Shown: positions 34,357-43,414 of the stretch, piece by piece | How the letters are laid out: the number at the start of each line of letters is the position of its first letter | Numbering within the stretch: position 1 is the first letter of the stretch | DNA from: Mycolicibacterium iranicum | Lineage (GTDB): Bacteria; Actinomycetota; Actinomycetes; Mycobacteriales; Mycobacteriaceae | Length of the DNA: 64,000 nt | NCBI RefSeq assembly: GCF_002101705.1 | Contig: NZ_LQPC01000028.1 | Coordinates: 276,894 to 340,893 of the forward strand | Reading direction: 5' to 3' | The notes under the pieces: model-generated | Seen by the model: only the letters and a program-made list of their open reading frames with translations | The model's database searches: none | What the model was told of the DNA's origin: nothing | Position numbers and translations under genes: made by a program

Positions 34357-34443
34357 TCACTCGGCGAGCCGCTGCGCAGTCGCGAGGCCGACACCCGACG
34401 TTCGGCCGGTGATGAGCGCAGTTTTGCTGTTGAGTAGTCGCAT
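34357..34443 (-). pseudogene. 5' fragment of an SDR gene
   Basis: The 28-codon minus-strand frame starting at ATG 34443 encodes a textbook SDR beginning: a short strand KTALITG followed by RTSGVGLATAQRLAE, i.e. the TGxxxGxG nucleotide-binding motif and first helix. It then meets a stop 5 bp before the end of the marR gene. The rest of the SDR is absent, so this is a remnant left by deletion or by rearrangement joining the marR operon here. It could still be transcribed. Confidence 0.55.
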
Positions 34444-34506
34444 ACCCACCACAACCCACCACAACTTGCTCGACATGTCACCTATTACCCCTTGAGGAGT
34501 TCTGCT

Positions 34507-34872
34507 GTGTCCGACCCCATCGAAACCCTGATGCGCGCCAATCTGCTCGACGTGTTCAACGAACGCGATGGTGTGAAGCGGCAGGCGGCGATCGCCCGAA
34601 CCTATGCTCAGGACGTCAAATGGACCGATGCCGAGGCAGTGGTATCCGGACGGGACGCGCTGGAAGCGAAATGTGTTCAACTGCAGGCGAACCTGGCCGA
34701 CAGCCAGTTCGTGGCGTCAGGGCCGGTGCATGCACTTCCCGGTTTCGGCTACCTGGCGTGGAGTCTTGTCGAACCGGCCTCTGGGAGCCCGGTCATGACG
34801 GGCTTCGACGTCGCGCTCGTACGCGACGGAATGATCACCGAGCTGTGGACCGTGCTCATCCCGCCTGCGTGA
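34507..34872 (+). CDS. SnoaL-like / NTF2-fold protein
   Basis: A 121-aa protein with NTF2-like features: an N-terminal helical hairpin, YAQDVKWTDAEAVVSGRDAL, and a C-terminal strand pair ending ITELWTVLIPP. TTGAGGAG precedes GTG 34507. Ligand and reaction are unknown. Its end overlaps the convergent alpha/beta hydrolase gene by 17 bp, and the closest plus-strand gene upstream is the marR operon. Confidence 0.8.
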   Translation: MSDPIETLMRANLLDVFNERDGVKRQAAIARTYAQDVKWTDAEAVVSGRDALEAKCVQLQANLADSQFVASGPVHALPGFGYLAWSLVEPASGSPVMTGFDVALVRDGMITELWTVLIPPA

Positions 34873-35386
34873 CCCCCGCGGCGGTGGCGACGTGATCCGC
34901 GACGACGTCGGCCACCCCTTCGGTGTCGGGATCGTCGGCGGGTTCGTAGCGGTCGGCGGACGCGTTGTATCTCGCGCGTGAGCCGCCGAGTCTGTCGGTG
35001 ACGTTGGTTCCCGAGATCGGGTCGGGGACCATGAAAGCGCCTGCAAGACAGACGGTGTGAGCCAGAACGAGACCGTGATCGGCCGCGTCCATGGTCAGGC
35101 CCGCGGCGGCGACGCCGCCCAGCGACCAACCGACGAGGACCAGTCCGTCCGGTTTCTCCGACCACGACCGGGCGTAGTCCACTGACAAAAGCAGATCCGA
35201 CCGCCCCCCGTCGTCGCTGTGCGAGTCCCAGTCGGGGACAGCCACACCCAGACCGCGATCCGCGAGCAGGTTCGCCAGGGTTCTGACAGTGCGGCGGGCG
35301 TCCTTCTGCGTACCGTGCCACAGCAGCACGGTGGGATCGCAGGGTGCGCCGAAGAGATCGATGGAGCGCCCCGGCGCGTACTCCAC
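34856..35386 (-). CDS. small alpha/beta hydrolase at the end of the B12/STAS operon
   Basis: A 176-aa protein with the hydrolase nucleophile elbow GWSLGG (Ser88), the oxyanion-hole LLWHG (residues 22-25) and the PDWDSH strand. It is short for the fold: there is no lid, and the C-terminal acid/His are not obvious (a DHVATA motif near the end could supply His). The GTG start overlaps the STAS stop by one base, so the two are co-translated. In Bacillus, RsbQ is a hydrolase that works with a PAS-PP2C phosphatase; a similar role here is a hypothesis. Confidence 0.8.
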   Translation of the reverse strand: MEYAPGRSIDLFGAPCDPTVLLWHGTQKDARRTVRTLANLLADRGLGVAVPDWDSHSDDGGRSDLLLSVDYARSWSEKPDGLVLVGWSLGGVAAAGLTMDAADHGLVLAHTVCLAGAFMVPDPISGTNVTDRLGGSRARYNASADRYEPADDPDTEGVADVVADHVATAAGVTQAG

Positions 35387-35736
35387 TAGCCGATGTCGGA
35401 TTCGTCGGACTCCTGCGCCGCCGCCGGGGTGGTCAAGAAATCGAGGAGACCGGTGATGTGAAGAATGCGGTCCAGGTGGGCCGGCCGCTGGTCGAGGTGC
35501 AGCCCGATTCCCTCGGCGGAGGTGAGCCGGTGAAAACGGACCAGAGCTGACAGGCCTGCGGAGTCGCAGAACTCGAGGTCGGCGAAGTCGAGGTGAAGGT
35601 CCTGCAGGCCGGGCTGGCCGGCCGGGAGCTCGGAAACCGTATCGATCAGCAGGTCTGATGTTCCGTAGTCGAGATCACCCGCGACGTGGACGCGGGCCGA
35701 CTGGGCTGTCTTGTGAACGGCAACTGTGAATTTCAT
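35386..35736 (-). CDS. STAS-domain anti-sigma-factor antagonist
   Basis: A 116-aa single STAS domain. The motif LEFCDSAGLSAL places Ser59 where RsbV/SpoIIAA proteins are phosphorylated, and the VAGDLDYGTSDLL strand-helix matches the family start. In its unphosphorylated form such a protein would bind an anti-sigma kinase and free a sigma factor. It is coupled (ATGA) to the B12-binding gene, and its likely phosphatase is the SpoIIE protein of the same operon. No RsbW-type kinase is encoded nearby. Confidence 0.9.
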   Translation of the reverse strand: MKFTVAVHKTAQSARVHVAGDLDYGTSDLLIDTVSELPAGQPGLQDLHLDFADLEFCDSAGLSALVRFHRLTSAEGIGLHLDQRPAHLDRILHITGLLDFLTTPAAAQESDESDIG

Positions 35737-36800
35737 GCGGTGAGAGGTTGGGTCGTAGGGGTTGTCGGACGGGTGATGGCAGCCTGTGCTGCGGTGATGA
35801 GACGTTGTGTCCGGGGGAACTCGGGAAGCTGACGGGCAAGGGAGTCGAGCGCGGGCATCAGGGATTCCGCCGGTACATCGCGGGCATCGAGGATCTCCGC
35901 CGTCCAGCCGATGAACTGCGTGAACAACTCGTCGTCGTCGGTGTAGAGCGCCGTCGCAAGGAAGTCGACGATGTGGGCGATGTCCTCGACGGTGCGCTGG
36001 CGCTGCTCGTCGCTGTAGCCGTGCATGGCCGGATAGCGCTCCTCGAGATCGTCGATGGCGGTGCGAACCAGCTGCGCGGAATTGCTGCGCACCATCGTGT
36101 ACTCCTGATCTGCCAGGTGCGGCAGGTCGTCGATCGGTTGATGCGTGCAGCCGGTCTGCACAGGGCGCACTCCCTGGCTCAGGAGGTCGGCGGCGGCGCG
36201 GGCGTTCGGGGCCCACGCATCGGCGCCGAATTTTCGCGCGAAGCGACCGTCGTGACCGAAGGCCGCGCCACCGGCGAGTACGGGGACACCGGCGGCCTGG
36301 CACGCGGTGATCGCAGCGTGCGCGGTGGGCAGGTGGGTCGGGATCGAGCACGACAGGGCGACGGCGTCGGGGCCGTGCTGGTGCAGGTGGGCGATCAGGT
36401 GGGGGGTGGGGACCTGCGCGCCGAGGAAGTCGACCTGCCAGCCCCGCAATCGCAGCACCTCGGCCAGCAGCCGCGCGGGCAGCGCATGCCATTCGCCGTC
36501 CACGCAGGCAACGGTGACGCGGCCCCCGTCCGCATCGCGCCGGCATCGAGGGTGGTGGGCCAGCGTGGCGATCACCCTGTCGTTGATGGCGGTCGCGGCG
36601 TGTTCTTGCGCGACGGTGATCTTGTTGGCGGCCCACTCCGTGCCGATGCGGCGCTGGACGGGGGCGATCACGTCGAGCAGGACGGACTCGGGTTCCATCC
36701 CCGCATCCATCGCGGACAGGACAACGTTGGCGGCTAGGTACTCGTCTCCGTCGATCACCGCTGCCCACAGCTGCTCTCGCACGGTCATGTCGTCGGTCAC
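35733..36800 (-). CDS. cobalamin-binding sensor-type protein
   Basis: A 355-aa protein. Residues 5-80 form a helical cap (B12-binding-2 type, with the EH of AQEHAAT), and residues 92-215 a B12-binding Rossmann domain: E103-W-H105-x2-P108, then 41 residues, then S150-C-S152, then 24 residues, then GG at 177-178. This reproduces the spacing of the DxHxxG-x41-SxL-GG motif, with His105 as probable lower axial ligand. The last 140 residues are an all-helical domain I do not recognise. There is no methyltransferase or HTH domain, so it is more likely a sensor than an enzyme. It overlaps its neighbours by 4 bp on each side. Confidence 0.88.
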   Translation of the reverse strand: MTDDMTVREQLWAAVIDGDEYLAANVVLSAMDAGMEPESVLLDVIAPVQRRIGTEWAANKITVAQEHAATAINDRVIATLAHHPRCRRDADGGRVTVACVDGEWHALPARLLAEVLRLRGWQVDFLGAQVPTPHLIAHLHQHGPDAVALSCSIPTHLPTAHAAITACQAAGVPVLAGGAAFGHDGRFARKFGADAWAPNARAAADLLSQGVRPVQTGCTHQPIDDLPHLADQEYTMVRSNSAQLVRTAIDDLEERYPAMHGYSDEQRQRTVEDIAHIVDFLATALYTDDDELFTQFIGWTAEILDARDVPAESLMPALDSLARQLPEFPRTQRLITAAQAAITRPTTPTTQPLTA

Positions 36801-38383
36801 GCGGTGAACCGTCCTGCCGTGTGTCCGTCGACCGCACTGAGGTGCGTGCGGCGTGGAGCGGTGATAGCCATGACGGCGATGTCGTCATGGCTGCGGCGGT
36901 TGACCCACTGGCTGGTGAGCATCATGACGCGTTCGACGATGGCTTCGGCCGGCATGCCGGTGCACTCGCTCAGTGCCCTGGACAACCGATCCTCGCCGAA
37001 CAAGTCGTTGCCGAGCGGGCCGCCGCGGGCCTCGGTGACTCCGTCGGTGTAGAGCAGGCACGTCTCACCGGGGAACAACGTGGTCTCGACCGTGCGAGCC
37101 CGCGTCTCGGGCATCACGCCGACCAGGGTGCCCTCGGTGTCGACCTCTTCGACCCGCCCGTCGTTACGCACGACCAACGGCGCCAGATGGCCCGCGCTGG
37201 TCAGTCGAACCGCGACGTGTCCGTCTCGTCGGGATACCGACGCCAGCACCAAGGTGGCGAACCGGGTGGAGTCTGCCGAGAGCAAGGCACTGTTGAGCAG
37301 CTTGAGCACCTTGCCGTGGTCTTTGGCCAACGGCGCCAGTGCCTGCAGGGTGTTGCGGATCTTGCCGGTCAGCAAGGCGGCTTCGAGGCCCTTGCCGCAG
37401 ACGTCACCGAGGACGACCAGCGTTTCACCGTCGGGCGTCTGCGCGGGATGGACGTCGTAGAAGTCGCCGCCGACGGCCTCGTGGTCCTCGGAGGCGCGGT
37501 ACCCTCCGGCCAACTCGATGCCATCGAGGCGGTGCAACTGCGGGGGCAGCAGATCCCGCATGAGCGTCCGGGTGATCGCGGACTGTTCGGCGTAGAGCCT
37601 GGCCGCCGACAGCGCCGCGCCGGCGCGGGCGGCGAACAAGCGGGCGAAGATTTCCTCGCCGTCGCTGAACGCGGTCTCGGAGGTGCGCCTCAGCAACACC
37701 AGGGCGCCGGCCGGAACGCCGTGGCCTGGTAGAGGCGTGACAACCACAGAGCCGACTTTGCCTGAGAAATCCTGTGGGACAAGCCATTCAGGGACCGATG
37801 CCGGGTCGATCCAGCGGGACGGAACCGGCGGGAAACCGCGCAGGGCCTCATCGAGCCCCGCCACGTCGGCGGGGTCGGCCTGTACCGCGCAATGCTGTGC
37901 GGCACCGGCGGGGCCACAGCTGACGATCGGGATCTGGCCCCGGGTCACCGGTGCGACCAGCACCGCGGCGTCGGCGATGTGCCGCGCCGCCATCTGCACG
38001 GTCGCTTCCATGCACCTGTCGATGTTCAGCGATGCCATGAGCACCGCAGACGCCTCGTCGAGAAACGCTGCGCGCTCGCGCTCCATGGCCAGTGCCTGCC
38101 GCGTCTCCCGGGCGGAATGGTCCGGGTCGTCGATCAGCCACCAGGCCACTTCGCCACCGGGCAACGGTGTCTGATGCGCCACCCGTGTGGCCTGATCCGC
38201 CAGCCACGACGGGACGAAGTCGTCGAGCGCACTGCCCGGGGCAATCTCCGCCAGCATGGTCCGGGCTGAGGCGCTCAACGTACGGACGAGTCCGTTGCGA
38301 TCGACCACCAGCACCGGGTGCGGAACAGACTCCCAGTCAGCGTCTATTCTCGAGTCGACGTCGAGGGGTGTGTTCTTCCCCAT
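36797..38383 (-). CDS. PAS-GAF-PP2C (SpoIIE/RsbP-like) phosphatase
   Basis: A 528-aa signalling phosphatase: a PAS-like domain (about residues 15-75, HPVLVVDRNGLVRTLSASA), a GAF domain (100-265), and a SpoIIE PP2C domain (290-510) with GGDFYD, LGDVCGKGLEAALL, LLYTDGVTEA and SHDDIAVMAI, whose Asp residues hold the two metals. It should dephosphorylate the STAS protein encoded two genes downstream. GAGGAGG precedes ATG 38383. It is the first gene of the operon, and the 127 bp upstream (38384-38510) is non-coding. Confidence 0.92.
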   Translation of the reverse strand: MGKNTPLDVDSRIDADWESVPHPVLVVDRNGLVRTLSASARTMLAEIAPGSALDDFVPSWLADQATRVAHQTPLPGGEVAWWLIDDPDHSARETRQALAMERERAAFLDEASAVLMASLNIDRCMEATVQMAARHIADAAVLVAPVTRGQIPIVSCGPAGAAQHCAVQADPADVAGLDEALRGFPPVPSRWIDPASVPEWLVPQDFSGKVGSVVVTPLPGHGVPAGALVLLRRTSETAFSDGEEIFARLFAARAGAALSAARLYAEQSAITRTLMRDLLPPQLHRLDGIELAGGYRASEDHEAVGGDFYDVHPAQTPDGETLVVLGDVCGKGLEAALLTGKIRNTLQALAPLAKDHGKVLKLLNSALLSADSTRFATLVLASVSRRDGHVAVRLTSAGHLAPLVVRNDGRVEEVDTEGTLVGVMPETRARTVETTLFPGETCLLYTDGVTEARGGPLGNDLFGEDRLSRALSECTGMPAEAIVERVMMLTSQWVNRRSHDDIAVMAITAPRRTHLSAVDGHTAGRFTA

Positions 38384-38510
38384 CGTTGCCTCCTCATCGG
38401 ACCGGACGACGTCCGGCCGTCTAACGACTTTATGCAGCCAGTACGCCGATGTCGACCTACCTTGTACCCGCGTAAGACTTTCGCCGGCGTCAAAAAGCCG
38501 CTGTTCAGCG

Positions 38511-39506
38511 TTAACCCCGGCGGTAGGCCGGCGGCAACGTCATATCCAGTTCCGCCATCACAGCCCGCAACCGCGTCGGATAGTCGGTGATGAGGCCGTC
38601 GACTCCGGCCGCGATCTGCGCCCGCATCGACCCTTCGTCGTTGACGGTCCACGGAATCACTTTCAGGCCCCGGGCGTGGGCGCGTTCGACCAGTGCCGCG
38701 TCCGACAGCTCATAGGCGGGCGAAAGGATGGTCGCTCCCACCATCTGTGCGGCCTCGATCGGATCGGGTACCACCGCCGGGTCGATCCCATCGAGCCACG
38801 GTGATCCTGGCGTGAAGGTGGTGTCGTCCCAGAGGGCGACGAGGGGGATCGAAGGTTCGGCGGCACGCACCATGGGTAGCGTGCGCCAATCGAAGCTCTG
38901 GATCTCGACCAGGTCCGTCTTGTCGGCAGCGCGGACCGTGGCAAGGATGATATCGACGAATTGTTGTGGTGGAGCTGACTTTTCGGGGTTGTCGGCTTCG
39001 ACCTTAGTCTCGATGTTGTAGCGCACCGGTGCGCGGTACGAGTCGGCCAGTGCGAAGACCTCGGGCAGCGTTGCGATTCTGTTGTCTTTTACGACCTCTG
39101 CGTAGGGGTATGCGGGGAGGAGCTTGCCGCAGTCCAGCGTGCGCAACTGGTGCAGCGTCAACTGGTTGACCTGCTTGCCGACATACGGAAACTGGGGGTC
39201 GCCGGGGGTGGCGGGCGCAGTGTCGATGCACTTGTCGGCCTGGATCACCGGATCGTGCCATACGATCGGCTGGCCGTCCTTGGAGATGACGATGTCCAAT
39301 TCCAGTGTGGTGACACCGAGTTCGATCGCCTTGGCGAACGCGCGCAGGGATTCCTCCGTGGTCTCGCCGCGACCGCCGCGGTGCGCCTGCAGATCGAAGA
39401 CGGCCGGTTCCGCGGTGGCGATCGCGGGAACGGACAATCCGACGACACAGGCGAGGGAGCCGGCCAGTGCGGTCACAATGCGCACGATTCTCATGGACTT
39501 CCTCAC
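38511..39506 (-). CDS. glpQ: secreted glycerophosphodiester phosphodiesterase
   Basis: A 331-aa GDPD-family protein with a signal peptide (hydrophobic VTALAGSLACVVGLSVPAIATA). HRGGRGETTEES and LELDIVISKDGQPIVWHD carry the catalytic His pair and metal ligands; IPWTVND and DGLITDYP close the barrel. It would release glycerol-3-phosphate from lipid-derived glycerophosphodiesters outside the cell. The GTG at 39506 overlaps the upstream stop (GTGA), suggesting coupling; an in-frame ATG at 39494 is the alternative. Confidence 0.88.
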   Translation of the reverse strand: MRKSMRIVRIVTALAGSLACVVGLSVPAIATAEPAVFDLQAHRGGRGETTEESLRAFAKAIELGVTTLELDIVISKDGQPIVWHDPVIQADKCIDTAPATPGDPQFPYVGKQVNQLTLHQLRTLDCGKLLPAYPYAEVVKDNRIATLPEVFALADSYRAPVRYNIETKVEADNPEKSAPPQQFVDIILATVRAADKTDLVEIQSFDWRTLPMVRAAEPSIPLVALWDDTTFTPGSPWLDGIDPAVVPDPIEAAQMVGATILSPAYELSDAALVERAHARGLKVIPWTVNDEGSMRAQIAAGVDGLITDYPTRLRAVMAELDMTLPPAYRRG

Positions 39507-40705
39507 AGTGGGAAGACCTGACCGTCGCGGGCGATCGTCGTGCGTCCGGTGAAGTTCGTTCCGATCGCGTCGAACCACTGTGAGTCGGGCAGGTCGGGCG
39601 GGTCGTAGTGGCTGACGATCAGATGGTCGGGCTGCACCACCGCTGCGATCTCGCCGACCTGAACCGCGGAGGTGTGGGAGTTGGGTAGATAGTTCGGCGG
39701 GAATCGGTTGCCGTAGAAGGCGGTGTCGAGGCTGAACATCGCCTCGTGCACCAGGACGTCGGTGCCGCGGGCGAGGGTGATGAGGTTCTCGGATTTGACA
39801 GTATCGCCGGAGAGTGTGACCGAGACGCCGGATCTCTTCAGGTCGAAGCGGAACGCGAAGGACGGGTAGACGTCGTAGTGCGAGACCAGGGTTGCCGACA
39901 CGTCGACGTTGGCATCCGAAACAACATGGAAGGGCTCCATTTTCGGCGAGCGGTTGCGGAAATCAGAGCCGGGCGGCACCGGTATCTCGGTCACCCGGAT
40001 CAAATCCTGGATGTCGTTGGTGCCGCTGTCGCGGATGAAGATGTTGCTGGTGTAGGCGAAAGCCGCCATCAGGGCGTCGGTCGCAGCCGCCAGCCCTGGC
40101 GTCGGGTTGCCCGGTTCGACGACCGGGGGATTCGGGTTGCCCACCTCGCTGGGCGGCAGCCCGCCCGCGGGTCCGGGGCCGAACACCTCGACGGCGGTGG
40201 CGCCGGGCTTCATCGAGGCGCCGCCGGAGAGGAAGAAGCTGTAGTAGTCGACGATGTGGTCGGCGTGCAGATGGGTGATGAACGTCTTTCTCAGGTCGCC
40301 GAATCGCAGACCGGCGTCGGTGAACGCATTCAGAGATCCGAGGCCGCAATCGATCACGTAGACGTCGCTGCCGATCTTGAGTGCCGACGAGATGCCGACA
40401 CGGTGGGGGACCGGTGGCGGACCCGCCTGCACACCCAGCGTGATCAGGGCCGTGTCGGGCAATGCTGCGGGCGGGGTCTGCGTCGGCTGTGCCGAACTTG
40501 TTGCCGTCCCCGCACCGGCAGCAGCCCCGAGGAGCCCGGCCGCCCCGAGGACTGCCGACCCCGCCAGGGCCGCCCTCCTGGTGATCGCCCCCAGATCGTG
40601 CCCGTCCCCGCATCCGCAGCCGCTCTGCACGGAGCAAACGGTATCCGGTGTCCGGCCGACGGCTGCCGGTTTCGCGTGAGACGCGCCTGGCGGCATTCCG
40701 GACAC
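39503..40705 (-). CDS. exported metallo-beta-lactamase-fold hydrolase
   Basis: A 400-aa protein with HLHADH (about residues 143-148), later LSGDTV and a C-terminal SHYDPP, the metal-binding set of a metallo-beta-lactamase-fold hydrolase similar to arylsulfatase/phosphodiesterase-like members. An N-terminal Tat-type signal is visible, TRRAAL at 43-48 followed by a hydrophobic GSAVLGAAGLLGAAAGAGT, after an unusually long Cys-containing leader (CGCGDGHD). Its coupling to the secreted GDPD suggests a shared extracellular phosphodiester substrate; this is inference. Confidence 0.82.
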   Translation of the reverse strand: MSGMPPGASHAKPAAVGRTPDTVCSVQSGCGCGDGHDLGAITRRAALAGSAVLGAAGLLGAAAGAGTATSSAQPTQTPPAALPDTALITLGVQAGPPPVPHRVGISSALKIGSDVYVIDCGLGSLNAFTDAGLRFGDLRKTFITHLHADHIVDYYSFFLSGGASMKPGATAVEVFGPGPAGGLPPSEVGNPNPPVVEPGNPTPGLAAATDALMAAFAYTSNIFIRDSGTNDIQDLIRVTEIPVPPGSDFRNRSPKMEPFHVVSDANVDVSATLVSHYDVYPSFAFRFDLKRSGVSVTLSGDTVKSENLITLARGTDVLVHEAMFSLDTAFYGNRFPPNYLPNSHTSAVQVGEIAAVVQPDHLIVSHYDPPDLPDSQWFDAIGTNFTGRTTIARDGQVFPL

Positions 40706-40731
40706 CGACGACGAATGAGGCCGGCACGTAA

Positions 40732-42042
<1,311 letters not shown>

Positions 42043-42262
42043 GTGCGGTTCCGTTTCGCCTGGCGGCTTGACACCGACACGGTTTGCGAAATCGTCTCTG
42101 CGCGTTGATCAATGAGCTATCTTGGTCTGCACAGCGACTGTAACGAGGGGCGCGGCAGCGTCGATACACTGGCGACCGTCGATTCGCCGGTCCTTTACGG
42201 AGTTCGGTCCCGCGCAGCGTCGCTCGGCCGGACGACCGATCTTCAGACCGAAGGATTGCACC
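42043..42262. other. 220-bp non-coding stretch before the GH5-like gene
   Basis: No frame with family resemblance lies here on either strand. The stretch is less GC-rich around 42090-42125, where a promoter for the gene at 42263 would be expected, but I see no convincing -35/-10 pair. GAAGGA lies about 8 bp before the TTG start. Nothing else was seen. Confidence 0.5.
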
Positions 42263-43414
42263 TTGTCGCCCAACCCACTTGTCGAGCGTCGCACTGCGCT
42301 GAAGTTGCCGGTGGTGCTCGCGGCAGGTATGGCACTGACCACCGTGCCGCGGGCGTCGGCCGAGCTGAGCCGTTGGCCGGCTGACCGTGCTCACCGTTGG
42401 CACCGCGCACAGGGCTGGCTCGTCGGGGCCAACTTCATCCCCGCCAACGCCATCAATCAGCTGGAGATGTTCCAGCCGGGCACGTTCGATCTGCGTCGCA
42501 TCGACACCGAATTACGCCTGGCAAAGTTCGTCGGGTTCAACACAGTTCGCGTCTTTCTGCACGACCTGCTCTGGGTGCAGGACCGGCACGGCTTCCAGCG
42601 TCGGCTGGCGAAATTCGTCGACCTCGCCGCACACCACGGCATCAAGCCGCTGTTCGTCCTGTTCGATTCCTGCTGGGATCCGCATCCGAGGCTCGGCAAG
42701 CAACGCGACCCCACCCCCGGGGTCCACAACTCGGGGTGGGTGCAGAGTCCGGGTGCCGACCACCTCGGCGATCCCGGCTACCGCCGCGTCATGAGGGACT
42801 ACGTCATCGGCGTGCTCAGCCAATTTCGCCACGACAAACGGGTGCTGGGATGGGACCTGTGGAACGAACCGGACAACCCGGCTGACGTCTACAAAGCTGT
42901 CGAGCGCAAGGACAAGACCGAGCGGGTGGGCGAATTGTTGCCCCAGGTGTTCCAGTGGGCCAGGTCCGTCGACCCGATCCAGCCGCTGACCAGCGGTGTG
43001 TGGGACGGAGTGTGGGGAGATCCTGCGCGCCGCAACGACATCAACCGTATGCAGCTCGATCTGTCGGATGTGATCAGCTTCCACAACTACGCCGATCCGT
43101 CGGGCTTCAACGATCGGTTGGGGGAGTTGTTCGGCTTCGGTAGGCCGATGTTGTGCACCGAGTACATGGCCAGGACACTGGGCAGCACCGTGGAGGCGAT
43201 CCTGCCGATCATGAAGCGCCACAACATCGGCGCCTACACGTGGGGCTTCGTTGCCGGCAAGTCGCAGACCTACCTGCCGTGGGACTCCTGGCAGAAGCCG
43301 GTCACCGCGCCGCGGCTGTGGTTCCACGACCTTCTGAACACCGACGGTAGCCCGTATCGCCCCGGCGAGATCAACACGATCAAGCAGCTCACCGGTAAAA
43401 GTCGGCCGAGCTAG
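42263..43414 (+). CDS. secreted GH5-like glycoside hydrolase
   Basis: A 383-aa protein starting at TTG 42263 with an export signal (VERRTALKL then PVVLAAGMALTTVPRASA), possibly Tat. The barrel carries WDLWNEPDNP (acid/base Glu in NEP, about residue 202) and MLCTEYMAR (nucleophile Glu), the GH5/cellulase-like pair, and FNTVRVFLHDLLW at strand 2. It likely cleaves a beta-mannan/glucan-type polysaccharide, but the specificity is open. Its stop shares CTAG with the convergent MFS stop. Confidence 0.82.
   Translation: MSPNPLVERRTALKLPVVLAAGMALTTVPRASAELSRWPADRAHRWHRAQGWLVGANFIPANAINQLEMFQPGTFDLRRIDTELRLAKFVGFNTVRVFLHDLLWVQDRHGFQRRLAKFVDLAAHHGIKPLFVLFDSCWDPHPRLGKQRDPTPGVHNSGWVQSPGADHLGDPGYRRVMRDYVIGVLSQFRHDKRVLGWDLWNEPDNPADVYKAVERKDKTERVGELLPQVFQWARSVDPIQPLTSGVWDGVWGDPARRNDINRMQLDLSDVISFHNYADPSGFNDRLGELFGFGRPMLCTEYMARTLGSTVEAILPIMKRHNIGAYTWGFVAGKSQTYLPWDSWQKPVTAPRLWFHDLLNTDGSPYRPGEINTIKQLTGKSRPS

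Noticed and set aside
35737..36888. Upstream extension of the STAS gene
   Set aside because: It overlaps the B12-binding gene in another frame and is Arg/Pro-rich. ATG 35736 starts at the family boundary.
38384..38510. GGGTAC at 38464-38469 (minus strand) as a SigF promoter for the B12/STAS operon
   Set aside because: No GTTT lies 15-17 bp upstream; the closest T-rich run is at over 20 bp.
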